Shown here in pieces: positions 14,276 through 26,310 of a stretch of 64,000 nt of DNA. The DNA is taken from contig JABVXU010000154.1 in NCBI GenBank assembly GCA_013365365.1, positions 50,318 through 114,317 of the forward strand, given 5' to 3'. The notes below the pieces were generated by a model. That model was not told the DNA's origin. It made no database searches and saw only the letters and a list, made by a program, of their open reading frames with translations. The stretch's first letter is position 1. Every line of letters starts with the position of its first letter. Origin of the DNA: Cruorifilaria tuberocauda. Lineage: Eukaryota; Nematoda; Chromadorea; Rhabditida; Onchocercidae. The translations under genes were made by a program, and so were the position numbers.

Positions 14276-15039
14276 AAAATTTAAATTGTAAATGTAGAAG
14301 ATAAAAAAAAAGAGAGAAATGATTAAAAAAGTAAGACTCTCTGTCATTTGCTATTAGCATTCATACGTGGTCGTACGTCACGATGGTAAGAATTGCGTAT
14401 ACCTTGCAACAATGTTTTGATTATTTTTCAATTTTATAATATTATTTTAAGTGCTTGTAGAATGAATCTCACGTAATACCACGTAAAACATGCAGCATAC
14501 GCAATACGAATTATGTAAAATTTTAAAAATTTAAAAGTATTCCTTATTTTTACAGGTTTTTTTTTCCGGATTAACCTGATCAATAGCTGCTATTTCATGA
14601 ATTTTTAGCACTTACAAATATCATCAGGTAAAACAAATATTATCATGATTATCAACTTTTCACGGTTGCTTCTACTATTTATTATTTCCGGTAAACTTCT
14701 AACAATAATCATTTTTGATAGAATATAATCAATTCCTGGATTAAATATTAAAAATTGAAACGTTTACTTGTTGATTACGACATCTGATATTTGATAATTT
14801 AACACCTGATGATGATACCTGATATTAAATCATATCTTTGATTTATGGATTTTCTAAGGTACGAAAATTCATTTATCATAAGAGAAAAAAACAAAAGAAT
14901 TAATCAACAAGAAAAAAATATAAAATATCAAATATCAATAATACTATCAAAATATCAAACATATAAAATAAGAAAATAATAAAGTGAAAAATAATTTAAC
15001 TGATTGATTAATGCATCATTCACTGATTAATTTTTAAAT

Positions 15040-15410
15040 TATCACTTATCATTAATATATATAGCATTATCACTTATCATTAATATATATATAACATTAT
15101 CACTTATTACTAACATAATATTATCACTTATCATTAATATATATAATATTATCACTTATTACTAATATATATAACATTATCACTTATTACTAATATATAT
15201 AACATTATCACTTATCATTAATATCGCTTATCACTTATTATTAATATACACATATATATAATAATAACACTTGTTATTAATATATATAACATTATCACTT
15301 ATTACTAATATATATAACATTATTACTTATTTCTAATATATATAATATTATCACTTATCACTAATGTATACAATATTATCACTCGTTATTAATATCTATT
15401 ATCAATGATG
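15040..15410. repeat. Tandem repeat, about 30-bp unit (ATTATCACTTATTACTAATATATATAAC)
   Basis: About a dozen imperfect copies of a unit built from TATCACTTAT(C/T)A(C/T)TAATATATATAA. Units differ by small substitutions and by the length of the TA run. Confidence 0.9.
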
Positions 15411-15904
15411 CCTATTATCACTTCAATTTATTTTTAATTTTTAATTTAACTTTAATTGAATATATTCTGCCACAAAAAAAAAAAAAAACTTATATATAAT
15501 GATAGCATCAATTTAATTCTTCGTTGATTTAAAAAAAAAATTTTTTTTCTTGTTTATTACCTTATTAATAACTTATTTTATCTTATCATCTTATATTAAC
15601 ATATCATCTTATTATCATGGATAATACCTTATTTTAATATATTATTACTTTGGATAATACCTTACTTTTTTTTTGTACTGCTGACATTATCATTTTCTGT
15701 AAATTATATATGACATTTAGAGCTTCTTTCCGTTTTTTGTTCTCTCTCTCTTACCACTTTTTACTTCTCTTTCTCTTTGCACAAATTCTTTTTTTTACAC
15801 AAAAATTTTTTACTGAATTGAAATTTGATGAAAAAAAAAATTTTTTAAAAATTAGAGCATATCTTCGAAGGTGTTAGTCAGTTTATCGTTTGCTAATTTT
15901 TTTT

Positions 15905-15985
15905 TTTTTGTTTCATCATATTCATTTTACTTCTTCCTTTTTTTCTCTTTCTCTCCCTCTCTCTCTCTCTCTCTCTCTCCGTCTC
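15905..15985. repeat. T / CT tract
   Basis: Poly-T followed by CTCTCTCTCT runs. Confidence 0.9.
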
Positions 15986-16224
15986 TCTCAATTTTTTCTG
16001 TTTTATTTTTTTAAATGAAGCATTTCTGTGATAAATGACAAGAATTGTTGAAAAGAAATGAGAAAAAAAGATAGAAACAAATTTTAAAAATGAAAAAAAA
16101 ATTGCTATAATTTAAAATAAAGATTTTTTTTTACTAAAACTTATTTTATAAATTTTTTAAAATTCGTTTTTCTTCGAAAATCAAAAAAAAAAAAAACGAC
16201 GAAAAGCAGTAACTGAAAATATAC

Positions 16225-16530
16225 AATATATTAATTATAGGCGTATTTATTCTTTACTTACGTGTGCGTGTGCATCTATACGTATGCGTACGTGTATATA
16301 TGTGTGTGTGTCAGGCTAACAAGCACACCATATGTTAACTATAGGTGTATTTATTCTTTATGTATATGTATGTTGCGTACGTGTATGTATATGTTGTGTG
16401 CGTGTGTGTCAGACTGACAAGCATATCAAATATTAATTATTACAAATATTAATTATTAATTATTCTTTCTGTACGAATCTGTACGTGCGTGTATGTGCAT
16501 GTATGCTTGTATTTCAGTTAGACAAGCGTA
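16225..16530. repeat. Tandem repeat, about 100-bp unit, three copies
   Basis: Each copy begins with a variant of TTAATTATAGGCGTATTTATTC (about 16232, 16335 and 16432), continues into a GTGTACGTGTATG microsatellite, and ends in a variant of GTCAGGCTAACAAGC (about 16309, 16408 and 16515). The third copy is the most diverged. Confidence 0.8.
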
Positions 16531-17574
16531 TATACACGTATATGTTTCAAATTCTGATAGATGAAAATTTTTATCATAACTTAAAATCACAACTGATAAT
16601 AGGTACACTGTGATAATGATAAAGGAGAGAAAAAGAATTGTTAAAAAAGTTTATCATTTTCTTCTTTTCTCACTACCTCTCTTTTTTTTTTTAATTTATG
16701 ATAAGCAGAAAAGTGAGTGATATGATAAGAAATCTAAGATGCTTTTGTATGCATTTTAACCATTCGTTGTTTGAAATATTTTTTATAAATCTGCCGTAAA
16801 TATATTATTTAAAATGAATGAAAAGAAGACATATGGATAAATGATAAAACTAGAACTAATAATGTTATCAATGATAATGATAATTGATTGTTTCAGATGA
16901 ATCCTATCGTTTTTATTTTTTTTTTTCTTGAACTTATCTTTCTAGAGATAGATTTAATTGATGTGCATGATTCATTCATATTTATAATGCTAGGTGTATT
17001 TTTAAATTTCACTAATTCCTCTCTAAACATTAAAAATTTTTAACAAAACAATTTCACATTTTTATTTTATCACTCTTTTTTTTTTCTTTTCATTTGTATC
17101 GTTTTTTTTTTCTCCTGATTTATTTTTTACTTTTAAGTACAATTAATACAGATGATTGATTTTGAGATTTTAATATGTAAAGTAATTGATCGGAAGTAAT
17201 TTCTCTAATTAATTAAATGACTGCTAAAATAATTTTTGGCATGTTAAAATTTTTTAAAGTTCAAATTTCTTATCAAGAAAAAAATTTGATCATATTAATA
17301 ATCAACTTGTTTATCAAAATATATTCGTAGTAATTTCGTCTATTTGCACTTGTACGATTTGTATGATAATTTATATCGATTATTGATTTTTATGATTTAT
17401 ATGATCAGTTTAGTATATGATTTATGTGATAAGTTTAATGACTGTTTATTTGTATGATAAACACATTCTGCTTGTGATAGCTATTTTTTCTTTAATATTT
17501 AAGAAGAATTTTTTCTGTTTCAAATTTTGGTTCTCCGTAAAATCGGTAACATTTTAAATAACTAAAACAGAAAT

Positions 17575-18190
17575 CACTCTTATCTTATCCGGTTAGAAAT
17601 TCATTTATTTATTATCCGGTTAAGAATTCGTTTATTTATTATCTAGGTGGGAATTTACTTATTTATTATACAGTTTGGAATTCATTTGCTTATTATTCGT
17701 TACGAATTCACTTATTATCCGGTTAAGAATTTATTTGTTTATTATTCGTTACGAATTCACTTATTATCCGGTTAAGAATTCATTTGCTTATTATTCGTTA
17801 CGAATTCACTTACTTATTATCCGGTTAAGAATTCACTGACTTATTATCCGCTTAAGAATTCATTTATTTATTATCTGGTTAAGAATTCATTTATTATCCG
17901 GTAAAGAATGCTATAGCAAAAAAGTTTCAATATTGTGATATAACAGGAATTCATTTATTTATTACCCGGTTAGGAAATCATTTATTTATTATCCGGTTCG
18001 GAATTCATTTATTTGCTATCCGGTAAAGAATGCTATAGCAAAAAAGTTTCAATATTATGATATAACAGGAATTCATTTATTTATTACCCAGTTAGGAAAT
18101 CATTTATGTATTATCCGGTTCGGAATTCATTTATTTGCTATCCGGTAAAGAATGCTATAGCAAAAAAGTTTCAATATTATGATATAACAA
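17575..18190. repeat. Nested tandem repeat: about 30-bp unit inside a 122-bp unit
   Basis: The left part is about ten copies of TTATCCGGTTAAGAATTCATTTATTTA-type units. The right part is a higher-order 122-bp unit ending in AAGAATGCTATAGCAAAAAA; the word CTATAGC recurs at 17911, 18033 and 18155, exactly 122 bp apart. The last copies are almost identical, which implies recent expansion. Confidence 0.92.
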
Positions 18191-18359
18191 TACTATTGAT
18201 ATTATTTTAATAAAATATTCCACATCTGCATGTTTAATATTCCATACATTCTTGATATTTCATATCTCACACATATTTAATATTCCATATGTGTTGAACA
18301 TATGCATAATGTATCATTTTTATCGACTATTTGCCTGTAAATATTCTCATTCTATTCAT

Positions 18360-18366
18360 AACTTTG

Positions 18367-18404
<38 letters not shown>

Positions 18405-18555
18405 TCAGTAATAATTTACATATTATTTTTCAGGCTATACGCATAAATAATCCCTAACCTATGATCACTAAAAGATTTAAATAGAAAAGAGAAAGTTTAC
18501 TCTCTGGGCAATGAAAGCAGAAATTGCTTACTCTCTCTCTCTCTCTCTCTCCCTC
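18360..18555. repeat. Two (CT)n runs
   Basis: CT dinucleotide runs near 18370-18405 and 18530-18555. Confidence 0.9.
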
Positions 18556-18894
18556 TTTTTTCTACCTTTCTCTTTATTTTTAATAAATTAATTAGTAAAC
18601 TATTAGAATTGCAAAGTATTAATTTAATGAGATATTTTATTATTGTATTTATTTACGAGGCGGAAATATAATTATTATCATGCTTCAATTACTGCTTCAT
18701 TTATCATTAAGTCATAAATATAATCAAGCAATTGCTATGACATCTATTATTATTATTAGATGAAAATAAATGTTATCCGTTAACAAATATGTTTGATTGA
18801 TAGTAAAGTATATTCTTATTGTTTGTATAAAATATTTTATTGTTTGTATAAAATATATTATTGTTTGCATAAAATATAACTATCAAAATAAAAT

Positions 18895-19045
18895 CATTTG
18901 ATATAAATATATATATTACGTAAAAAATATAGTAAACAAATATATATTACGTGATAAATATGTAATATATATATATATATATATATTACGTGAAAAATAT
19001 AGTAAACAAATATATATTACGTGGAAAATATAATAAGTAAATATT
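18895..19045. repeat. Tandem repeat around AAATATATATTACGTG
   Basis: Four imperfect copies of a unit containing ATATATTACGTGAAAAATAT and AGTAAACAAA. Confidence 0.8.
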
Positions 19046-19109
19046 GCAATAAGTAAATGTTGAACAAATAAATGAATTCATTCATTTAATGACGGAATTT
19101 GAAAGCGGC

Positions 19110-19740
19110 ATATTCAAAAATACGTGTAACGCCAAATTAACTAACTTAACTATTACGTATAACCTTAAATTAATTAACTTAAATAGTAAGTTTAACGTTA
19201 AGTTAACTGACTTAATCAATGCTTGTAACGCTAAATTAACTAACTTAAAACATATAACGTTAAATTAAGTAACTTAATTAATACGTTTAACGTTAAATTA
19301 ACTAGTTCCACCAATACGTTTAACACTTAATTAATAATTTAGCTAAGGTATATAATATATATATATAATGTCAAAATAATCGACGTAACAAATACATATA
19401 ACGTTAAATTAACTAATATAATTGCTATGTATAATATTACTAATACGTGCAACATTAATAAGTACGTTTGACGTTAAATTAACTAACATAACTAATACGT
19501 TTAACATTAAATTAACTAACTTAACGAATACGTCAAATTAATTAATAAGTATGTGTAACGTTAAATTAACTAACTTAGCTGATGCGTTTAACGTTATATT
19601 AACTAACTTATACATGTAACGTTAAATTAACTAACTTAAGTAATACGTGTAACATTAAATTAACAACTTAACTGATACGTTTAACGTTACATTAACTAAC
19701 TTAGCTAATACGTTCGATTAACTAACTAAAGTAATATGTA
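19110..19740. repeat. Diverged tandem array, about 33-bp unit (ACGTTAAATTAACTAACTTA)
   Basis: About 630 bp made of roughly 18-20 diverged copies of a unit reading TAATACGTTTAACGTTAAAT followed by TAACTAACTTAAC. Copies vary in length by several bases. Confidence 0.88.
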
Positions 19741-19989
19741 TAATATTAAATTAAGTTAAATAAAATAAAACAATCTGTAATTTCTTCAAATTTTTTTGAC
19801 TAACAGAAGAAAAAAAAAAACAGTTCCGCGCATTGATATAAGAACACTTTGAAACGAACATCCTCCAATTTCACCCCTTTTCACAAGTTTTCAACGAAAA
19901 GTTACAGAGGCTAAAATTCTCGAATACTCGATAGCTTTAGCTTTCTTTGCAGCTTACATCAAATCGATTCCTTTTCCTCTTTTTAAACT

Positions 19990-20010
19990 ATTCCATCCCT
20001 CAAATTATTC

Positions 20011-20049
<39 letters not shown>

Positions 20050-20345
20050 AACTTTCTATTCCATTCCTTTGAAACATTAAAATTGATAATATTTCATTAT
20101 GTAATCTCTTTTTGGTTGAAAATTTCTTAACGAATTTCCTCATATGATATTCCATTTACTCTCTTTTTTTTTCTCTCTTCTTTCCTTCTCTCTCTCTCCG
20201 AGGTTTTTATTTATCTAATCATCTTTTTTTCTCCATCCTCGTTTTTCTCACTCTTCTTCCTCATCCTCCTACTCCTCCTCCTCCTTTTCATTCTATTCTT
20301 TTTTCTTTTCTCTTTCTCTCTTTCTCTCTCTTCCTCTTGTTTTTT
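19990..20345. repeat. CT-rich simple sequence
   Basis: A long (CT)n run near 20010-20048, then CT- and TTC/TCC-rich tracts to about 20345. Confidence 0.85.
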
Positions 20346-20534
20346 CTTAATTTCAAATCTATTTTCAAAAGTAAGAAACTTTTTCTTTTTAAATCCATAT
20401 CTATTTTCTTCTATATCCTATACATGAGATATGATTTCGTCTCACTGATAGCGCATTTATACTAAGCTTGGCGCAAATGACGCATCCAAAGTTATCATTC
20501 TTGCAGTGCAAAATGTAATACTCACATCTGCACA

Positions 20535-20932
20535 TCTACATGTATGTGTACGTGTATGTGTATGTATGTGTGTATATGTACGTGTATATTCGTGTACGTG
20601 TGTATGTGTACGTGTGTATATATGTGTATGTGTGTATGCGTGTGCATGTATGTGTATGTGTGTTTATGTACGTGTATATATGTATGCGTGTATGTGTATG
20701 TATATGTGTATTTGTGTATGTGTATGTATGTGTATGTGTGTATGTGTATGTGTGTATGTGTATGTGTATGTGTGTATATGTATGTGTATGTGTATGTATG
20801 TGTACATACATTATCTATCAGTTTTGTTGCTTGTTAGTTTTGGTTGCGAATATAAGCAAAGAACAGTGTGTGTGTGTGTGTGTGTGTGTGTCTGTGTGTG
20901 TGTGTGTGTGTGTGTGTCTGTGTGTGTGTGTG
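20535..20932. repeat. TATGTG / GT microsatellite pair
   Basis: TGTATGTGTACG-type repeats from about 20535 to 20805 and a purer (GT)n run at about 20866-20932. All frames read as C/V/Y/M strings on plus and H/T/Y on minus, which are repeat artefacts. Confidence 0.95.
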
Positions 20933-21084
20933 GAAAGGCTATCTTATCGAGCTAGCAGATATCCAAGCTTACTCAGCCATCTATCTATCCATCTCTTTTA
21001 TCTCTCTATCAATCTCTCTGTCCAAGTCTCATTTCTCGTCTTATCACTTATCCTAACTTTGCTAGCTAACTAACTTAGCTAATA

Positions 21085-21560
21085 CATTACTCCCTCTCTC
21101 TCTCTCTCTCTTTTTCTCTCTTCACCTCTATCATCACAGTCATCATCATCCACTATCATCTCATCATCTCACTACCACCACCATTATTATCAATTCACCC
21201 ATTGCCACCATCATCATCATCATCATCATTATCAACTTACTACTACTATCATAGTATCGTTATTATCATTTACCACACAGACACATTATCACTATCACCA
21301 TCACTATCACTATCATTATCATTATCACTATCACTATTAAGCTCAAATGGTTATCTTTGTAGATTGTTAATATTATTTACCACTTATCATCCTATATGTT
21401 ATCGTTCTCAATTAAATATTCTTAACTGTATGTATAATAAAGTCTCACTACTACTATCATAGTATCGTTACACATTATTACTATCACCATCACTATCACT
21501 ATCGCTATCGCTATCACTATCACTATCATTATCACTATTACTATCAAGCTTAAATAGATT
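21085..21560. repeat. CT, ATC and ACTATC repeats with an internal duplication
   Basis: A (CT)n run near 21090-21110, ATC runs near 21205-21230, and CACTATCA/CATTATCA runs. The word ACTACTACTATCATAGTATC appears at about 21239 and again at about 21448, so roughly 210 bp are duplicated. Confidence 0.85.
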
Positions 21561-21654
21561 TCTGTGGATTATTAATATTATTTGAGAAAAACATATCATG
21601 CTATATTTTGTGCTTCTCAAATAGATATTCTTAATTGTACGTGTACGTGTAATC

Positions 21655-21669
21655 TTTACGTGACGTAAA
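21655..21669 (+). promoter_or_regulatory. CRE-like bZIP site upstream of CRTC
   Basis: TTTACGTGACGTAAA is a near-palindrome containing TGACGTAA (21661-21668), a known one-base variant of the cAMP response element. It lies about 420 bp before the CRTC start codon. CREB is the partner of CRTC, so autoregulation is possible, but this is inference from one motif. Confidence 0.35.
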
Positions 21670-21819
21670 AAAACGTGAGAAAAACGATGATAAAAATAGA
21701 AAGATGAAAAAATTAATGCGATAATATTACGATGATATTGTAAATAACTTTTGTTGTTGTTTTTAATTTAAATATTATCTTTTGATAATTTTTTTTAGTT
21801 GCACAAAATTCGGCATTAT

Positions 21820-21877
21820 TATCACTGCTATCGCTACTACTACATTACTGCTACTACTATTACCACTACTACTACTA

Positions 21878-21908
<31 letters not shown>

Positions 21909-21955
21909 AACTGTTACTATTATTTATTCGCTGTTATTATCATTATTGTTGTTGC

Positions 21956-21997
<42 letters not shown>

Positions 21998-22015
21998 TGA
22001 TTACCATCATTTTTA
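21820..22015. repeat. ATT/ACT trinucleotide repeat abutting the CRTC 5' end
   Basis: About 200 bp of ACTACT, ATTATT and GTTGCTATT triplets, ending only about 75 bp before the CRTC start codon. The I/L/T/Y-rich plus-strand frame through it is a repeat translation. Confidence 0.9.
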
Positions 22016-22025
22016 TTGCTATCAG
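22016..22025 (+). promoter_or_regulatory. crtc-1: Candidate 3' splice (trans-splice) acceptor of CRTC
   Basis: ATTGCTATCAG ends at 22025. No ATG occurs between it and 22092, so the first AUG of an RNA spliced here is the conserved CRTC start. Confidence 0.45.
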
Positions 22026-22091
22026 TCGTTGTTTAATATTGCATCGATCGATAATTCATATTCTTTACTATTATTGTGCCATAAAAACTCA

Positions 22092-24182
22092 ATGGCGCAG
22101 GGAACACCACGTAAATTTGCGGAAAAAATTGCAATAATGGAAAGGAAGCAAAATGAAGATCAGGAAGTGTTTACTTCGGTTATGCGTGATGTACGTGCAA
22201 TTACGAGTAATTGTACAGCATCACCACCAGTATGTTCCAGTCCTCAAGCTCTTGCACCACCGATACATTGGAATCGATCAGGTGGTTCATTACCAAATGT
22301 ACATGAAATGGTACAACAACAACCAGATGTTCGTAATTGGTCATATTGGTCTGGTACATCACAAATGAATCCATCACACCATGCACGTGCTCGTACGCCT
22401 GGTACCACGCATTATCATCCATATAAACAATCGAAACAACGTTATTCACCACTTGATCAATTCGATTATCAACATTTACATTATCCAGCAAATAATCATC
22501 TTCAACCACCGGATATGTTATGGCCAAAGTTAATATTTTTTTCATATTTTGATAATTAAAATGATCAATTAGAGAGTATTTTATTGATTAGTTGAATGAT
22601 TTAAAGTAACGATCAAATTATTTGAAAACGAATTTCTCAATTCATTTTCACATTTTATTAAATTCATTCATTTTGCTTATCATTACTGATAAAAGTTTCG
22701 AAAAAGATGTAAAGAATCAAAATGAAGATATTGTTAAGAAGTTTCGATTATGATTTTTTTTTTATTAAAAGAAGTGAAATTTAATTTTACATTAATCCTA
22801 TGATTCAATAAATTTGATTATAGTATTAACAAGCTATTGTTGTAAACGTAGTTTTCGTTACTCAAAATCGATACTTTAGTAATGATAATGATAGTGATAA
22901 TGTTGCAAAAGGTTTTTGCATAGGAATTATTGATTAGTATTTTTCTAAGCAAAAAAAATTTTTTTTTTAAAACGATGACAAATTTCATTCTTATTAAACT
23001 TAGAAAATCTCATATATCACTTTTCTTTTCTATCTACGATTATTTAAATTAGTTTTTGTAATAAACGACAAATAATTCAATTGTAAAGAGAGAAAAGCAC
23101 TACGTGAAATACAAAATGTCATATAAAACTTTCATTCTTTAATCGGTAATTTCGATAATAGCGTAATTCATTAAAAGATTTTAATTATTTTGAGATTTTA
23201 ATTATTTTGAGTTTTTTTTTGAAAAATTTTTTTGAAACGTTAGTTGGAAATAATCAATAGGTAAGTATATATTGAGTATATCCTATGTATTGATAAATAA
23301 TTATTAGTTGATAAATTAATTGTTGAAATAAAAAATTTAGCGATAAAAGTAGGGAATTTTTAATAAAAGTATATTCATTTTTTAAATATTCATTTTTAAA
23401 TATTCATTTTTTAATAAAAGTATAACATTTGTAAACATTTTTTAAATATAAATATTCATTTAATTGTTGCATAAATTAATATTTATTGTAAAAATTAAAT
23501 TTATCTTTTCTTTAAATTACTATAAATTTAATAAATGATAATTTTTTTTTTCTTTTACAGAGCACATAGCGATCCAACAATATTCATGAATTTATATCAA
23601 CAACAGGAACGATTAGAAAATTTTAATATGCAAGATTTTGCAATATTATCATCTAATCAACTATCACCATTAGATCATCAATCATTATCATCATCACCAT
23701 CAGTTCATCATCAAGCAATTGATTCATTCAATGGTGGTATGCAACAAAAAATTCTACATGATAATAAGGATATTGCAGTTGGTTCATTACCTGATATACC
23801 AACACCAATTGCTGCTCTACAATCATGTCCATATTATCATCATCATCATCATCATCATCATCAAGCAATAACACAACGGCATAGTACAAGTTTATGTCAA
23901 ACTTTAGCAACACCACCATCATCATCTGAATCACAATCAGCACCAACAAGTCCAGCACAAAGTATTGAATTACCAGTACCAACAACATGGCCACAACGTA
24001 ATTATTCAAATAGTCCCGAACCACGGGAAATTCCAAATATCGTCTTAACGGGTACCGATGGTGAGCTTGATTGCTTTCAGGATTTACAGGATTTACATTT
24101 GGATGCTAATGAATTACAACAATTGTTAGGTAGTAGCAGTGGACAAATTGATCAAGCAGGTGAAACAAAACTTCTTGAATAA
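22092..24182 (+). CDS. crtc-1: CREB-regulated transcription coactivator (CRTC/TORC)
   Basis: Two exons, 22092-22528 and 23561-24182, joined in phase to give 352 residues. CRTCs shuttle from cytoplasm to nucleus and bind the bZIP domain of CREB; AMPK/SIK phosphorylation with 14-3-3 binding keeps them in the cytoplasm and calcineurin releases them. Visible marks are the N-terminal CREB-binding helix (residues 5-37, starting TPRKFAEKIA); GGSLPNV at 64-70; the phosphosite block WPKAHSDPT with Ser149, formed across the exon junction; a second SLPDIPTP motif near 221-228; an eight-histidine run (239-246); the family signature IPNIVLTGTDGE (303-314); and an acidic leucine-rich C-terminus (QDLQDLHLDANELQQLL) like the CRTC transactivation domain. 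It is shorter than mammalian CRTCs (about 600-700 residues). The start at 22092 puts PRKF near the N-terminus, as in relatives. A different upstream exon cannot be excluded. Confidence 0.92.
23838..23861 (+). repeat. (CAT)8 run coding for polyhistidine in CRTC
   Basis: Eight consecutive CAT codons encode eight histidines. Being a perfect triplet run it is likely to vary in length between individuals. Confidence 0.95.
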
Positions 24183-24315
24183 TAATAATCTTTTGTTTTT
24201 AAACATTTCATTTTATGATCTCTAATTTTATTGATTGAACTGATGAATGCTTCAATGAAATTAAGCGAAAAATTTTTATTTTTCTATCAGTTTAAATTGT
24301 TGGAAAAATTGATTA

Positions 24316-24321
24316 AATAAA
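24316..24321 (+). terminator. Candidate polyadenylation signal of CRTC
   Basis: AATAAA 134 bp after the CRTC stop codon, the first canonical signal downstream. Confidence 0.45.
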
Positions 24322-26271
24322 TTTAAATTTATTCAATTTATTTTCTTTGTCCAAATTTATTATTATTACTTCATTTTAGTCAATAATAATTAAGGTAGTT
24401 AAGTTTAATAGCTAAGCCAAGTTAAATTAAGTCAATTTTTTTTTCTAGAAGAAATTTGGAGAATTATAGAAATTTCTGATTTACTGAATTGAAATTTTAA
24501 AGATAATTTAGTTCATATGATAATCCTTATCCTTGAATTAGATGTGTTATCATTATTTCTCAATAACTTAAAGTACTAAAACAAAGGAGAGCTATTTTTA
24601 TCATTCAGAAAAAAAAGACGAGAAATATTATTAGCTAATTTTTGATCAAATTAACCATAAAAGGTATGAATTGTATTATTTTAATCATTTACTTTTTTTT
24701 TTTTGTTTACCTAAGTTTTCTTATTTTTTTTTCCTTTCTTTTTCTTCTAAATTTGGCAATAAATATAATTGTAATTTAATTAGTAAAATTAATTATTTCA
24801 ATTTATTAATTTTTTAGTCAAAAAAAAAATTTCCAGCTTAATCATACGAATTGAAGCTTTTTCCATTTTAAATATTATTTTAATATTCAGGATAGCGTAT
24901 GAATGTTTTTAAAACTTCTAGAAATATGTTTTTGTTAATGTTGAAAACAAGAATTAAAAGGAAAGGGATTATCATAAAGTAAGTGAATAATTGATATGAT
25001 AAAAATAACTTAATGAGTAATTAATTTATTACTCGATGATTACATCAATGCAGGCATATAATTTAGTAAATAAGTAATATATCATTAATTGCAAATATTT
25101 AATTCTTAGAGGAAGTTTTGAGTTTAATTTCGATAATTTCATTATCTTTTAATTGATAGCTAGAAACTGCCAATAACATATGAGCAATATAATAATAGTA
25201 GTTGATAAGAAAAAAAAATATTGTTGATAAAAAAAGAAATAAATTTTAGTTTAAAAAGGATAGGAATTAAAGAGTGATAAATGATAATGGTCTCAGAAGT
25301 ATATTTCAAAAAGGGTATTATTCATTTTCGAAATATATTTATACATTTATACATATATACATATATATTTATTTGTATAATATATTTTTTGTAAACTATT
25401 TTCAAGTTGAAATATTAATCGATAAAGATGGAATATTTATGAATAATGATTAAGATTTTTTTGCAAGTCAGGTTCTACTTTTTCCTCAATCATCAGAAAA
25501 TTAAAATCAGATGATTTTTTTTTATTCATACGCTAAGAAAGGAAATAACCGATCAATGAATTATTGATATGATAGCAAATTATTAACATTATTCTATCTT
25601 TAACACTTCGTATTCATTATTAAATCGGTGATAATATGATAATCTGTATGATAATTTGTCGTTTTTGCAACGGTGCCCTGAAATGATTGAATTTTTCATA
25701 TAATATCCAAAAAAAAAAAAAATGAAGTACAGTAAATCGATATTATTAATTAAAAATTGATTAAATCGACAACAGATTTTTTTTTCGTATAAAATATCTT
25801 TAAAATGTTGTAATTTTTCAAATTAATGAAATTAAAATTATATTTAAATGGAAATTTAGAATTTAATAATTTAAATGGAAAAAATTTCTCAGTAATCTTT
25901 TTTTTTAAAGAAGGAAAAATCTAAAATAATATAAATATTTACGTAGTTTGATTTATGTATATTTGAAATGATTAAATTTTGAAAAAATAATATTTTGATT
26001 AAATAATTTTTTTTATGACTAAATGATAAAGTTTTTATGATTAGTGATTTTTTTATGATGATTAAATTTTTTTGTTGCAAATTTTTCATAATGTTTGTAT
26101 GCAAAGTTCATCATTTCCGATTAATTTTCATTTATCAATTTGATGTTTTAAAATTTTTATCTGTTTTAAGAAAGGAAAAAAAATTCATTGATTTTATCAT
26201 TGCTCAAATATGTTTCGTTTATTTTCTTTTCTATAATTAATTAATTTTGTTTGTAATTTGAATATTTACGT

Positions 26272-26310
26272 ATGTATGTATGTGTGTGTGTATGTGTGTG
26301 TGTGTGTGCT
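26272..26310. repeat. (TG)n microsatellite
   Basis: TATGTATGTATG then TGTGTGTG run of about 40 bp. Confidence 0.9.

Larger units (their letters stand above)
5566..22015. other. Gene-free, repeat-rich desert between RASA1 and CRTC
   Basis: About 16.4 kb without a supportable exon on either strand. Open frames here are products of microsatellites or A+T runs. It holds several independent tandem arrays, listed separately, separated by plain A+T-rich DNA. The stretch 10680-11000 is less A+T-biased than its surroundings and could hold regulatory DNA, but I see no gene in it. Because RASA1 (minus) and CRTC (plus) point away from each other, both promoters should lie at or inside the ends of this desert. 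Confidence 0.7.

Noticed and set aside
20506..21073. Overlapping plus and minus open frames of up to 177 codons
   Set aside because: They arise from TATGTG and GT microsatellites; composition is only a few residues and no domain is visible.
22201..22545. Minus-strand open frame inside CRTC exon 1
   Set aside because: It lies opposite a well-supported coding exon and has no domain features.
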